64,000 bases of DNA from Lachnospiraceae bacterium. GTDB lineage: Bacteria; Bacillota; Clostridia; Lachnospirales; Lachnospiraceae. The stretch's first letter is position 1, and each line of letters begins with the position of its first letter. Shown here piece by piece: positions 46,290 through 56,177 of this stretch. Made by a program: the position numbers and the translations under genes. The stretch lies in NCBI GenBank assembly GCA_017427415.1, contig JAFRSU010000068.1:1-64000 (forward strand), written 5' to 3'. Under the pieces are notes generated by a model. The model saw only the letters and a program-made list of their open reading frames with translations. It made no database searches and was not told the DNA's origin.

Positions 46290-47828
46290 TAAAGTTGCAA
46301 AAAATGCAGATACACCGCTTATCACGATACTGTTTTCGTTTATCTTCGGAGCGTTGCCAAAGCTGTATATAAGCTTTGAAACACTCTGATCAATAGTTAT
46401 CTCAGTTTCTTCGTCTGACGGATTTATCGCAACAAGGATTTTTTCATCATTAAAAGAACGTACATATACCAACGGCTTACCCGGTGCGCCGTCAGATACA
46501 AAGTCGATCTCGCCCAGGCTCTGAAGCGGCTTATGTGATTGCCTTATTGCTATAAGTTTTTTTATCTCGGATCGTAAAGAATCCTCATCCGCCATCTGTG
46601 CCTTTACCGTAGGCCGGGCGGTATCCGGGTCTATGGGGATATACAGCTTTTCTGCAGATGCAGATGAAAATCCGGCATTTTTGCTGTCATCCCACTGCAT
46701 CGGAGACCTCGCACCCGTCCTGTTATATCCGCCTTCCTTGGATGTAAGTCCTTCAACATACCTCATCCCGATCTCGTCTCCGTAATATATATAAGGAGCT
46801 CCGGGCATGGACAAAAGGAATGCAAAAGCAAGTTTCAACCTGTCGCCTTTTATATAACGCGAGAGTCTGTCCATATCATGGTTTCCCGAAGGTATACATA
46901 TGAGCCCTTTTCTCTCGGATTTTTTGTAGCTCTCCATATATTTCTTTACAAATTCGGAAGCGTCTCCCTCACCGCCGAAATAAGGCTTTTCACATCTAAA
47001 CAGATCGTTATAATGTGAAGGTCCGAAGTGGAGAAGAAAGTCCATATGGAAGCCGCCTTTAAGGCTCTTATCCGGCTCACCCCATTCGGATACAAATGCG
47101 GCACTCGGGAATTCTTCATCGAGTATTTTCCTTACATCCTGCCAGAGAGCTATTGTCCCTTTACTGTCCTCATCATTTTTTACCAGAGAGCCTGCCATAT
47201 CCACTCTGAACCCGTCGCAGCCTTTTGACAGCCAGAAGCGTATCACATCCAACATAGCTTTTCTGGTAGCCATCGGTCCTTCGGCATCCATAGCCTGCTG
47301 CCATGGACGGTCCGGCTTATAAAAGCCGTAGTTGAGCGCCGGCTGATGAGAAAAGAAATTGACCGCACAGCTTCCGTCACGATCGGATATACCTCTGAGT
47401 GACCCATATCCTGTCGGCTCCTCCCAGATACTGTCCGTCCATATATAACGGTCCGTATACTCGTTTTTTTCTGCCTTCATACTTTCTTTAAACCACGGAT
47501 GATCCCACGAAGTATGCCCCGGCACGAGATCCAAAAGCACATGCATTCCCAGCTTATGTGCTTCAGTAAACATACGCACTATATCATCATTTGTACCATA
47601 TCTGGGCGCTACTTTATAGTAATCTGCCACATCATATCCGGCATCTCCAAACGGGGAATCAAAACACGGATTGATCCATATGGCATTGCATCCGAGTTCC
47701 TTTATATACGGCAGTTTTTCCGTTATACCGTTTATATTTCCTATACCGTCCCCATCTGTATCCAAAAAGCTTTGCGGATATATTTCATAAAATACCGCAT
47801 TGTCCAGCCATTCAGGTCGTTTGCTCAT
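46281..47828 (-). CDS. GH13 alpha-glucosidase-type glycoside hydrolase
   Basis: 515 residues from the ATG at 47828, which has AGGAGG 6 nt upstream. The GH13 regions are DLVPGHTSWDHPWF (region I), GFRVDMAGSL (II, nucleophile Asp), FVSEWGEP (III, acid Glu) and SGNHDMDR (IV). No signal peptide, so it is cytoplasmic, suggesting hydrolysis of imported short alpha-glucosides (oligo-1,6-glucosidase/trehalulose-hydrolase-like; exact linkage uncertain). C-terminal beta domain is present. Confidence 0.9.
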   Translation of the reverse strand: MSKRPEWLDNAVFYEIYPQSFLDTDGDGIGNINGITEKLPYIKELGCNAIWINPCFDSPFGDAGYDVADYYKVAPRYGTNDDIVRMFTEAHKLGMHVLLDLVPGHTSWDHPWFKESMKAEKNEYTDRYIWTDSIWEEPTGYGSLRGISDRDGSCAVNFFSHQPALNYGFYKPDRPWQQAMDAEGPMATRKAMLDVIRFWLSKGCDGFRVDMAGSLVKNDEDSKGTIALWQDVRKILDEEFPSAAFVSEWGEPDKSLKGGFHMDFLLHFGPSHYNDLFRCEKPYFGGEGDASEFVKKYMESYKKSERKGLICIPSGNHDMDRLSRYIKGDRLKLAFAFLLSMPGAPYIYYGDEIGMRYVEGLTSKEGGYNRTGARSPMQWDDSKNAGFSSASAEKLYIPIDPDTARPTVKAQMADEDSLRSEIKKLIAIRQSHKPLQSLGEIDFVSDGAPGKPLVYVRSFNDEKILVAINPSDEETEITIDQSVSKLIYSFGNAPKINENSIVISGVSAFFATLSS

Positions 47829-47961
47829 TTTGCTCCTCCTTGCGTTTAGAATTCTATATGTAAAACATAACATAATTCATCCATAAATACAATCGATTTA
47901 TACAGATAAAAAGGGATAAAAAGGACCAGTATAAATGCTTAGAGAAAATGTCGAAGCAGAA

Positions 47962-47990
47962 TTGACTCCCAAGTATATCTTTGTTATAAT
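47962..47990 (+). promoter_or_regulatory. Sigma-A promoter of the 48025 gene
   Basis: TTGACT (47962-47967), 17 bp, TATAAT (47985-47990). It lies after an upstream in-frame ATG at 47935, which supports ATG 48025 as the true start. Confidence 0.85.
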
Positions 47991-48024
47991 TTTTGTATAT
48001 AAACACAAAAAGGCAGGGAATAAA

Positions 48025-48657
48025 ATGGCTTCAAGCATTGTACATCTTGCAATAACAAATGAATTGATCAAAACTCATGAATTTAATAATATCAGCAGAC
48101 TGAAGCTTGGTGTAGTACTCCCTGACGCAGGCGAGACAAATCTCGGACATCTGAAAATAAAAATTCCCGAAACCAATGGATCAACATATGATTTCGAGAA
48201 ATTCAGATGTAAGTATAGGAACCTGCTTAAAACAGATGACCTGTATCTCGGATACTATCTGCATCTGGTACAGGACATCTGCTACAGACATTTTGTATAT
48301 GACAGATACCACTGGAACCCGACCATACCCGGCAATGTCGACCGGCTGCACCGGGATTATGCGATAACGAACCATTATGTAGCCGTAAAATATGGCCTGA
48401 AAAACGATATCGTTATCCCCGATGATTTTGATCGGGAACCTATAAATGAGATCTGCCGATTTGACATAAAATGGCTGACCGAGGCCTTAGATACATTCTT
48501 TCATCAAACGGATGAAGGTGATATATTCTTCTTTACCAAAGAAATGACGGATGAGTATATCACTGAAGCTATAGCGTTATGTAACAAGGAACTTTTAGCC
48601 TTAAAAACAGGTGCCGGCATGATCGACGGATATGAAAACGCCTGGCACCATCTGTAA
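48025..48657 (+). CDS. Zinc-dependent phospholipase C-like helical protein
   Basis: 210 residues starting MASSIVHLAITNELIKTHEF. The spaced His/Asp set (H7, VLPDAG near 31-36, LGYYLHLVQDICYRHF near 75-90, HRDYAITNHY) fits the all-helical zinc-dependent phospholipase C/S1-P1-type superfamily found in many Firmicute hypothetical proteins. No export signal. Whether it cuts lipids or nucleic acids, or is non-catalytic, is unknown. Confidence 0.55.
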   Translation: MASSIVHLAITNELIKTHEFNNISRLKLGVVLPDAGETNLGHLKIKIPETNGSTYDFEKFRCKYRNLLKTDDLYLGYYLHLVQDICYRHFVYDRYHWNPTIPGNVDRLHRDYAITNHYVAVKYGLKNDIVIPDDFDREPINEICRFDIKWLTEALDTFFHQTDEGDIFFFTKEMTDEYITEAIALCNKELLALKTGAGMIDGYENAWHHL

Positions 48658-48663
48658 ATATAT

Positions 48664-49662
48664 TTAAAGATATTTTTTTAAAAAGCCTTCAAGTTTATCA
48701 AACGGGATATAATCCTTATCTCCGCCATCATACAGGTCGGTATGAACAGCATCCGGGATGATCATAAGCTCTTTATTGTCCTTGTATTTGCTGTCCTTGA
48801 TCATATCAGCGTATGCATCCTTTGAAAAATAACAGGAATGTGCTTTTTCTCCATGGATCAACAGAACTGCGCTCCTTATCTCATTTGAATATTTTAATAT
48901 GGGTTGGTTGATGAACGATTCGCAACCGATCACGTTCCAGCCTCCGTTACTGTTGAGCGATCTTTTATGATAGCCTCTGCCGGTCTTATAATAATCATAA
49001 TAATCTTTTACAAAGAAGGGAGCATCCGAAGGCAGCGGATCTACCACTCCTCCGCCAAGCTTATACTCTCCTGCTTTTAAGTCCGCTAGTCTCTGCGCAC
49101 ACATGGATTTTCTTTTTTCGTAGCGTGCCTCCTCGCTGTCCTCCGAATCAAAGTAGCCCTTAGCATTTACACGTGTCATGTCATACATAGTAGATGTCAC
49201 TGTAGCTTTAACCCTTGTATCTAAGGCCGCGGTATTGATAGCCAGTCCGCCCCAGCCGCATATTCCGATGATACCGATACGGTTCGGATCTGCTTTTTCA
49301 TTTAATGACAGAAAATCAACCGCAGCCATAAAATCTTCCGTATTGATATCGGGAGAGGCCATATATCTGACATTTCCGCCACTCTCCCCGGTAAAAGACG
49401 GATCAAATGCAATAGTCAGGAAACCTCTTTCCGCCATAGTCTGTGCATACAGACCCGAGCACTGCTCTTTTACTGCACCGAAAGGACCGCTCACAGCTAT
49501 GGCAGGAAGCTTTCCTGCAGCATCCTTAGGCACATACATATCTGCTGCCAAAGTGATACCATAGCGATTTACGAATGTTACCTTGCTATGCTCTACCTTA
49601 TCACTCTTTTTAAATGTTTTATCCCATTCGGAAACTAATTTCAGTTCTTCTTTTTTGATCAT
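48664..49662 (-). CDS. Alpha/beta hydrolase with a cysteine nucleophile elbow
   Basis: 332 residues. The nucleophile elbow is GIIGICGWGGLAIN, so cysteine replaces the usual serine (G-x-C-x-G, as in dienelactone hydrolases). The oxyanion region is AIAVSGPFGAVKEQ, the acid lies in VLLIHGEKAHSC and the histidine in IIPDAVHTDLYD. Cytoplasmic YcjY/dienelactone-hydrolase-like enzyme of unknown substrate. Good GGAGG site before the ATG. Confidence 0.82.
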   Translation of the reverse strand: MIKKEELKLVSEWDKTFKKSDKVEHSKVTFVNRYGITLAADMYVPKDAAGKLPAIAVSGPFGAVKEQCSGLYAQTMAERGFLTIAFDPSFTGESGGNVRYMASPDINTEDFMAAVDFLSLNEKADPNRIGIIGICGWGGLAINTAALDTRVKATVTSTMYDMTRVNAKGYFDSEDSEEARYEKRKSMCAQRLADLKAGEYKLGGGVVDPLPSDAPFFVKDYYDYYKTGRGYHKRSLNSNGGWNVIGCESFINQPILKYSNEIRSAVLLIHGEKAHSCYFSKDAYADMIKDSKYKDNKELMIIPDAVHTDLYDGGDKDYIPFDKLEGFLKKYL

Positions 49663-49705
49663 ATTCCGGCCTCCTCTATAATATGTACTGTTTTATAATG
49701 CTCTC

Positions 49706-50881
49706 TTAATTTTCAATTACAACCGTCACATCGCCTCCGGACAGAAGGTCTTTCAGTTGACTTCCATCCATGCCCGTTATCTTTCCGAGCCTTGTATAAC
49801 TCCAGGAATTACTTCCATAGAATATCACCATCTTATCACCCGAATAAAGGACGATATCCCCGGCTGATGTAGAAGTCTGCACATCGTTTCTCGGCAGGCT
49901 TTTTCCGATCGGGCCGACCTGTTCAAATCCGCCGTACATTGACATACTTATTGTTACCGGGCCTGTTTTTGCCATTTCCTTTAATGCCGCTACTGATTCA
50001 TTTTCTTCCCATTTAACGGTGACTTCCGTATTTCCTATCTTCATTCTCATATCTGTCTCTTTTTTTTCGTCATTTTTATCCGAATTATCAGTTGTTCCTA
50101 TTTCCTTACCGATCCACTCTTCTATATCTTTTTCGGATGAGCGTGTAAGGTCTTTTCCTGCCTTAACTGCAGCGCCTTCTGCCATATCCCTTATATGCTG
50201 CATGCTTCCGGAAATCCCGCTGCTTCCGGATGTACAGAATGGCATCAGAGTTTTACCTTCCATGCTGTATTTTGAAAGGAATGTCCTGATCACTCCGGGT
50301 TCTTTGCCCCACCAGATGGGATATCCGAGATATATGGTTTTATACTGGTCCAGATTCTTTATCACAGTAGTTATCGAAGGTTTTGCATCTGCCGCCTGTT
50401 CCTTGTTTGCACGGCATTCATCATTGGAATATTTGAGATCTTCTGATGTGTAAGCTTTTAAAGGCTGTAATCTTATCATATCCGCGCCTGTGATTTTCTG
50501 TATCTTTTCTGCGGCATCTTCTGTTGTTCCGGTTGCTGAAAAATAGATTATCAGGGTATCTTTGGCCCCGCCGGATACAGTTACCGTGCATTCATAATTC
50601 TTTTTTCCATACTTAGCTGTAATAATGGCACTGCCTTCTTTTTTCGCGGTCACCTTACCCTTTTTCACCGATGCAACCGTGCTGTCAGAAGAAGACCATA
50701 CTGCTTTCTTTGAAGACTTTGCGTTTTTAAGTTTCAGCTTATAGTTCTGCCCTTTTGCCATATGAAGAGTCTTGGCAGATATCCTGACTGCCGCATTAGT
50801 CGGTACTCCGGACGGAAGCCATATAAAAAGTCCTGCAAGTACGCTTACAAATACAAGTATAAAAATCAATCTCTTCTTCAT
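49706..50881 (-). CDS. Secreted Big2 - flavodoxin - cyclophilin-like fusion
   Basis: 391 residues from the ATG at 50881 (AGGAGG 7 nt before). Signal/anchor helix about 3-24. A Big_2 immunoglobulin-like domain (about 30-100: LHMAKGQNYKLKLKNAKSSKKAVW). A flavodoxin domain (about 105-255: DTLIIYFSATGTTEDAAEKI as the FMN phosphate loop, IYLGYPIWWGKEPGVIRTFLSKY). A cyclophilin-like domain (about 280-391: TGPVTISMSMYGGFEQVGPIG). The last two domains occur separately in quinone/FMN-linked redox proteins. A flavoprotein outside the membrane is unusual and implies extracellular electron transfer or repair. Divergent LysR gene controls it, by position. Confidence 0.82.
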   Translation of the reverse strand: MKKRLIFILVFVSVLAGLFIWLPSGVPTNAAVRISAKTLHMAKGQNYKLKLKNAKSSKKAVWSSSDSTVASVKKGKVTAKKEGSAIITAKYGKKNYECTVTVSGGAKDTLIIYFSATGTTEDAAEKIQKITGADMIRLQPLKAYTSEDLKYSNDECRANKEQAADAKPSITTVIKNLDQYKTIYLGYPIWWGKEPGVIRTFLSKYSMEGKTLMPFCTSGSSGISGSMQHIRDMAEGAAVKAGKDLTRSSEKDIEEWIGKEIGTTDNSDKNDEKKETDMRMKIGNTEVTVKWEENESVAALKEMAKTGPVTISMSMYGGFEQVGPIGKSLPRNDVQTSTSAGDIVLYSGDKMVIFYGSNSWSYTRLGKITGMDGSQLKDLLSGGDVTVVIEN

Positions 50882-50930
50882 CCTGATACCTCCTTGTCCC
50901 ACTTTTCTTTTTCATTGGTATTCTACCATA

Positions 50931-51010
50931 TTGACAAGCCTTTCGCTAATGAATATAATGAATACCGTGATATTCCAATTCAGAATATCATAAGTCTAAA
51001 ATAACGCCAA
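50931..51010. promoter_or_regulatory. Overlapping divergent promoters with a shared inverted-repeat operator
   Basis: Plus: TTGACA (50931-50936), 17 bp, TATAAT (50954-50959) for the LysR gene, perfect consensus. Minus: TTGGCG (51005-51010), 17 bp, TATTCT (50982-50987) with extended TGA, for the flavodoxin fusion. Inverted repeat TGATATTC-N7-GAATATCA (50968-50990) covers the plus start site and the minus -10, so one bound regulator could repress both; LysR boxes of the T-N11-A type fit. Confidence 0.75.
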
Positions 51011-51054
51011 ACCACTTAAAGAAAAAAATACCTGATGTCATAGAAAGGAATCCC

Positions 51055-51924
51055 ATGGAAATAAAAAACCTGCGCTATTTTCTAGCTGTTGCACACGAAG
51101 AAAACATGTCCCGAGCTGCCGAAATACTGCACGTCACTCAGCCCACCCTATCAAAAGCTCTGAAAGCACTCGAAGAAGAACTGGGTAAAAAGCTTTTCAC
51201 ACGTCACAGTTTTTCCATCAAGCTGACTGAAGAAGGTATGCTGTTACAAGATCGTGCACAGGATCTTATTTCTATGGCGGACAAGATTGAACAGGAGTTT
51301 CTGACCCTTGATGACATAACCGGGGGAGATATCTATTTCGGGTTGGCGGAGTCCTATCAGATCCGTTTTCTCGCACACGAGATAAGAAAACTTAAAGAAA
51401 AATACCCGTCATTTACCTATCACATAACGAGCGGAGACACCGAACAGGTAACAGAAAAACTGGATAAGGGATTGCTCGATTTTGCAGTAATATGTGAAAC
51501 TCCGAACAAAGACAAATATGAATATCTTGCTTTTCCGACTGCCGATCGCTGGGGTGTGATCATGCCCAAGACTCATCCCTTAGCAAAGAAAAAGAGCATT
51601 AAAGCAGCGGACCTCATAGGTCAGCCGCTCTACTGCTCTGAGCAAAGCTGGAATATTGAAATAAAAAACTGGGCCGGTAAATTATATCCCGAACTTCATC
51701 TGGAAGGTTCCTTCAGACTTTCTTATAACGCTTCCATATTTGCTAAAGAAGGGCTTGGTATACTGCTTACCTTTGAACATCTGATAGACTGTTCGGAGAA
51801 TAGTGATCTGGTTTTCAGACCACTATCCCCAAAGCAGGAAACAAAGCTTTATCTGATATGGAATAAGTACCAGACCTTTACTCCGATAGCAGAAAAATTT
51901 CTTAACCAGATCAAGAAGGTGTGA
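51055..51924 (+). CDS. LysR-family transcription regulator
   Basis: 289 residues. N-terminal winged helix (MEIKNLRYFLAVAHEENMSRAAEILHVTQPTLSKALKALEEELGKKLFTR) and a periplasmic-binding-like effector domain from about 90. Typical length. Divergent from the secreted flavodoxin fusion, its probable target, with the shared operator at 50968-50990 suggesting autorepression. The inducer is unknown. Confidence 0.92.
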   Translation: MEIKNLRYFLAVAHEENMSRAAEILHVTQPTLSKALKALEEELGKKLFTRHSFSIKLTEEGMLLQDRAQDLISMADKIEQEFLTLDDITGGDIYFGLAESYQIRFLAHEIRKLKEKYPSFTYHITSGDTEQVTEKLDKGLLDFAVICETPNKDKYEYLAFPTADRWGVIMPKTHPLAKKKSIKAADLIGQPLYCSEQSWNIEIKNWAGKLYPELHLEGSFRLSYNASIFAKEGLGILLTFEHLIDCSENSDLVFRPLSPKQETKLYLIWNKYQTFTPIAEKFLNQIKKV

Positions 51925-51945
51925 CAGGCCCACACTAGTCCGAAA

Positions 51946-53778
51946 TCACACTGCGATATAGGCGCCTGCCTGTACCTTCCACATTTGGGCGTATTTGCCG
52001 TTCAGGGAGAGCAGCTCCTCGTGCGTTCCCTGCTCTACGATGCTGCCTTTTTCAAGCATGATGATCCTGTCGGCTATACGAGTGGTTGAGAGTCTGTGGG
52101 ATATAAATATGACCGTTTTATCCCCGGTAGCTTCGATCATGGCATGATTCAGCTGGTATTCCGCTATCGGGTCGAGCGCACTCGAAGGTTCATCAAGTAT
52201 CATAAGTCCCGCATCCTTATAGAACACTCTTGATATCGCAAGCTTCTGGCTTTCACCGCCGGAAAGGTTTACGCCTTCTTTGGAAAACTCAGTTGTAAGG
52301 TCCGTATCAAGACCTTTTTTGAATCTGTCGATACGTTCCATAAGACCGCTTTGTGAAAGTGCCTTTCTTACACCATCATCTTCGATGCCGTCTGCCACAT
52401 CCAGTACTACATTTTCTTTTACAGTTCCTGCAAATATCTGGAAATCCTGAAATACCGTACCGATGGTATCGCGGTACCTCTTTACATCATAATCCCTGAT
52501 ATCCCTGCCGTCTGCCTTTATCACGCCGCCCTTGGTGTCATAAAGTCTCATTAAGAGTTTAACCAGTGTTGTTTTTCCGGCACCGTTATAGCCTACAAGT
52601 GCGATCTTTTCACCGGGCTTTATATGAAGGTCCATGTCCTTTATAAGCATATCATGATTGTTTCCGTATGCAAAGGATACCTTATCAAGCTCGATCTCTT
52701 TTGCCTTGTTTTCCGGTGCGAGATTCTCCTTCGATACGATCTTCGGCTCGTAGTTTAAGAACTCTCTTATCTTATTTACATATAAGCTTGTCTCGCATGC
52801 ATAAGGATAGGTCTCCGAGAATACTCTCATGCTGTTTTTAAGTCTTCCGAAAGATGCATAAAGGATAGCCACGGTACTGAAAGAAATACTATGAAGTACA
52901 GCCGCCTGGTATACAAGATAACCTATGAACAGAACATCCGCGAAAAAGCTGTTGCAGACATACCGCCTCATGAATCCGAAGAACCATTTTTTTAAGGCAT
53001 ATTTCTTTTCAACAGCGTATACTTCGTCGTTAGCTGCCTCAAAGCGCTCCATTAAGACATCCGAAACACCGGGATTTAACCTGATCTCCTTGGCATAGTC
53101 GTTAAGGTAATATATCCTTTTTATATAGTCTCTTTTTCTTGATGCAGGTATACTCTCGATTTTGGCAAGATAGTTCTGCTTATTGTACAGCTGCTCAAAG
53201 ATCATTGAGAAAACAAATGCACCAAGTGCAAATAATATGGCTGTCTTATCCTTATAAATGAAATAGATAGCGGTCGAAACAAAAGCTGCCAGACCGCTCA
53301 GCGTATCGATCACGAATTTGATGACTCTTTCGATCTGATCGTCGATCTGCGAAATGGCAAGCACCTGACTGTTATAAAACTCCGGATCGTCATAACACTC
53401 AAGATCCATATCTCTTGCCTTTTCGTAAAGCTTCATCTTGATCTTCTGGCGTACCTTGGGCCTTTCACGGGGTGCCACATAGTCACTTTGATAGACCGTA
53501 AAAAGCATTCCGACCGTGATCAATGCCGCAAGGAGCAGGATAATTCCCGCAACACGGGCAAACGGATAACCGAATTCCGCTGATTCGAGAACATAGCCGA
53601 TAAGTACCGTATGCTCGAAGAAAATGGAGAGCTGGCCTCTCACCGCATCCGCGGCCTGATATAAAACAAAGGAGGGTGAGGCAGAAAAGATGAGCTTTAG
53701 CATGTAAAAATTATTTGAAAAAACTGTCTTTACCGACTGCTTTGTTTTTTGCCTTTCTTCTTTAGGTATGTATTTCAT
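51946..53778 (-). CDS. ABC exporter, second half of a heterodimer
   Basis: 610 residues: N-terminal membrane domain (about 1-330), then an ATPase with Walker A LVGYNGAGKTTLVKLLMRLYD, signature LSGGESQKLAISRV, Walker B LMILDEPSSALD and SHRLSTTRIADR. The YDDPEFYNSQ motif in the first cytoplasmic loop matches its partner's YEDPDFYNRY. Its ATG overlaps the partner stop by one base (TAATG). Type I exporter of the peptide/drug class; substrate unknown. Confidence 0.9.
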   Translation of the reverse strand: MKYIPKEERQKTKQSVKTVFSNNFYMLKLIFSASPSFVLYQAADAVRGQLSIFFEHTVLIGYVLESAEFGYPFARVAGIILLLAALITVGMLFTVYQSDYVAPRERPKVRQKIKMKLYEKARDMDLECYDDPEFYNSQVLAISQIDDQIERVIKFVIDTLSGLAAFVSTAIYFIYKDKTAILFALGAFVFSMIFEQLYNKQNYLAKIESIPASRKRDYIKRIYYLNDYAKEIRLNPGVSDVLMERFEAANDEVYAVEKKYALKKWFFGFMRRYVCNSFFADVLFIGYLVYQAAVLHSISFSTVAILYASFGRLKNSMRVFSETYPYACETSLYVNKIREFLNYEPKIVSKENLAPENKAKEIELDKVSFAYGNNHDMLIKDMDLHIKPGEKIALVGYNGAGKTTLVKLLMRLYDTKGGVIKADGRDIRDYDVKRYRDTIGTVFQDFQIFAGTVKENVVLDVADGIEDDGVRKALSQSGLMERIDRFKKGLDTDLTTEFSKEGVNLSGGESQKLAISRVFYKDAGLMILDEPSSALDPIAEYQLNHAMIEATGDKTVIFISHRLSTTRIADRIIMLEKGSIVEQGTHEELLSLNGKYAQMWKVQAGAYIAV

Positions 53779-55619
53779 TATGCGATCACCTCCTCTTCAT
53801 TCTCTATAGCGAGGTAGTTCATCGCCTGTTTTTTATACATGGCAGCGTAACTGCCGTTCTTCTCCATGAGTTCCTTGTGAGTTCCCTCCTCAATGAGGGT
53901 TCCCTTTTCAAGCATAAAGACCTTGTCGCAATTCTTTACGGATGAAAGCCTGTGAGATATAAAGAGCATGGTGTGATCCTGTCCTTCACCGATAATGCTG
54001 TTAAACAGTTCATACTCGGCGATAGGGTCAAGTGCACTTGAAGGCTCATCAAATATCTTCATGGGCGCATCCTTTATAAAGGTCCTGGCTACAGCCACCT
54101 TCTGGCTCTCACCGCCCGAAAGCACGCAGCCCTTATCATCAAATTCCCTTGTCATCACGGAATCGATGCCTTTATCAAGCTGCTCGATCCTATCTAAGAC
54201 ATCAGCCTTTTTCAGAGCTTCTTTTACAAGCTCATCCTCATTTTCATAATGTCTTCCCATAAGGACGTTTTCCTTTACCGTCATACCGAAGAGCTTAAAA
54301 TCCTGGAAGGTGGTAGCAAAGATATCCCTGTAGGCTTTCAGATTATATGTCTTTATATCTTTTCCGTTATAAAGGATCTCTCCCGAATCGGGATCGTACA
54401 GCCTCAGCATAAGCTTGATGATAGTGGTTTTTCCGGCGCCGTTGTGTCCGACAAGTGCAGCGATCTCCCCTTTACTTACTTTAAATGAAAGGTTGTGAAT
54501 GATCTCCTTATCCTTATAGGAAAAAGAAACATTTTTAAATTCCAAGCTTTCAAAATCGGTGTCGGGCATCTCACCGTCAAAATCCTCCGGGATCTTTTCT
54601 TCGTATTCAAGGAATCCTTTGAGATTATTTAAATACATGCCGTTTTTAAGAACTTCCATGACATTCTCAAATACCCTGATTAGTATCCATGTCATGGCAA
54701 CCATCAGACTCGCCATGATGGTAAGATCGGCCAAGGAAATACTTCCGGTCACTCTGTTTCGGTAGATCGCATAAAGAAGCACACCTTCAAATATAACGGT
54801 AAAAGTAAACGTGATGCGCCAAAAGTTCATATGTGCATTTTTAAATGCATATTTATTTGCAACCTTCACGTTGTTTACCGTTGCATCCCCATACTGTTTT
54901 CTCATAAGAGAGAATACATTTGAAAGCCTTATTTCTTTGGCTCCGTCGGGAAGATACATCATACGACTGACATAATTTAAGACCTTCTCATTCGGCGCCT
55001 GTTCCTTATATCTTTTATAGTCATATTTATTTTTCAGATTTCCGAAGACGAAATTGCCGATCAGCGGTGAAATGATGAAAAGCATAGCATAATGGTCTAT
55101 CTCATACATCATATAAAATACTGAAACGGACGCCGCAGCACCTATGACAGCACCAATCATTCCCCTGATGACAGCAGTGATCTTCTGCTCCGCTCCATCC
55201 ATCGCCATTGTATAGCGGTTGTAAAAATCAGGATCCTCATAACAGGAAAGCTCCACATTTTTTGCCTTCACGTAGAGTTTTTTATAGATGCCACCGTACA
55301 ATCTGTTCGTCTTTAAAGGATAAACAACATTATCCACATATCCGGTGTATATGGCAAGGATGCAGAATATCACGCCACATATCAGGATGAAACTCAATAT
55401 ATCCTTAAACTCCCTGCCTTCAGACAGATCATTTACGATGACCTTCATGAATACTCCGTCAAAGAATACCCACTCACTTTGTCCGATGAGCCACATTATG
55501 ACAGTATGCACTATGAAGCTCGGGCAGATCGCTGCAGCAAGCTTCATGGCAAACCACGAATTTTTCATAGTTGCGGCAAAGGACAGTTTTTCTTTTTTCT
55601 TTTTCTCGTTTTCTTTCAT
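53778..55619 (-). CDS. ABC exporter, first half of a heterodimer
   Basis: 613 residues from the ATG at 55619 (GAGAG 7 nt upstream); a start 30 bases earlier is possible. Membrane domain then Walker A LVGHNGAGKTTIIKLMLRLYD, signature LSGGESQKVAVART, Walker B KIFDEPSSALD and SHRLSSVKNCDK. Short basic, Lys-rich N-terminus (ENEKKKKEK). Pairs with the next gene. Starts 41 bases after a GNAT gene. Confidence 0.9.
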   Translation of the reverse strand: MKENEKKKKEKLSFAATMKNSWFAMKLAAAICPSFIVHTVIMWLIGQSEWVFFDGVFMKVIVNDLSEGREFKDILSFILICGVIFCILAIYTGYVDNVVYPLKTNRLYGGIYKKLYVKAKNVELSCYEDPDFYNRYTMAMDGAEQKITAVIRGMIGAVIGAAASVSVFYMMYEIDHYAMLFIISPLIGNFVFGNLKNKYDYKRYKEQAPNEKVLNYVSRMMYLPDGAKEIRLSNVFSLMRKQYGDATVNNVKVANKYAFKNAHMNFWRITFTFTVIFEGVLLYAIYRNRVTGSISLADLTIMASLMVAMTWILIRVFENVMEVLKNGMYLNNLKGFLEYEEKIPEDFDGEMPDTDFESLEFKNVSFSYKDKEIIHNLSFKVSKGEIAALVGHNGAGKTTIIKLMLRLYDPDSGEILYNGKDIKTYNLKAYRDIFATTFQDFKLFGMTVKENVLMGRHYENEDELVKEALKKADVLDRIEQLDKGIDSVMTREFDDKGCVLSGGESQKVAVARTFIKDAPMKIFDEPSSALDPIAEYELFNSIIGEGQDHTMLFISHRLSSVKNCDKVFMLEKGTLIEEGTHKELMEKNGSYAAMYKKQAMNYLAIENEEEVIA

Positions 55620-55659
55620 AATTACTCTCTCGATTTTTGGTCCACCCACTGATCCACAA

Positions 55660-56136
55660 TCAATGGCGATATTTCTCCATCCTGATCACATGATCTTCGT
55701 CCGGTTCGCTGATACCGTTTTTAAAGCCGTATCCCATTTTGGTGTAAAAAGGGACACCGGTTATGGATGCGGGTATCTCTATTCTGTTTGCTCTTAAGAA
55801 ATATTCATCTGATTCGAGTGCTTCGATGATTGCTCTTCCTACGCCCTTTCTCTGATATTCCGGAAGGACAAAGATGGTAAACAGGCTGCTCTCGGTCTCA
55901 CTGTTCCAGTAAGGACCGATGGCTCCGCATCCGATGATGGTATCTCCATCAAGTGCCACATAAAAATGTGTCCAGGTTGATCTTCTTTGGATAAATTCAG
56001 GTGTATGAGCATCTGCCATAGCTTTGGTTATATCGGGCGGATAGTCCTTGCTGTTAGAAATCATTATGGTTTTATGGATCATCTCCACTACTTCATTTAC
56101 GTCTTCGGGACGCAACAATCTTATCCTTGTATTCAT
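55660..56136 (-). CDS. GNAT-family acetyltransferase
   Basis: 158 residues with the acetyl-CoA site VLPEYQRKGVGRAIIEALE (motif A, Q-x-x-G-x-G) and the usual beta-bulge before it (LFTIFVLPEY), ending GYGFKNG. Substrate unknown. First of several GNATs in the 55-61 kb stretch. Confidence 0.88.
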   Translation of the reverse strand: MNTRIRLLRPEDVNEVVEMIHKTIMISNSKDYPPDITKAMADAHTPEFIQRRSTWTHFYVALDGDTIIGCGAIGPYWNSETESSLFTIFVLPEYQRKGVGRAIIEALESDEYFLRANRIEIPASITGVPFYTKMGYGFKNGISEPDEDHVIRMEKYRH

Positions 56137-56177
56137 TTATTTAGGATCTCCAATCTTTTCACATCAGTTTCATTTTA

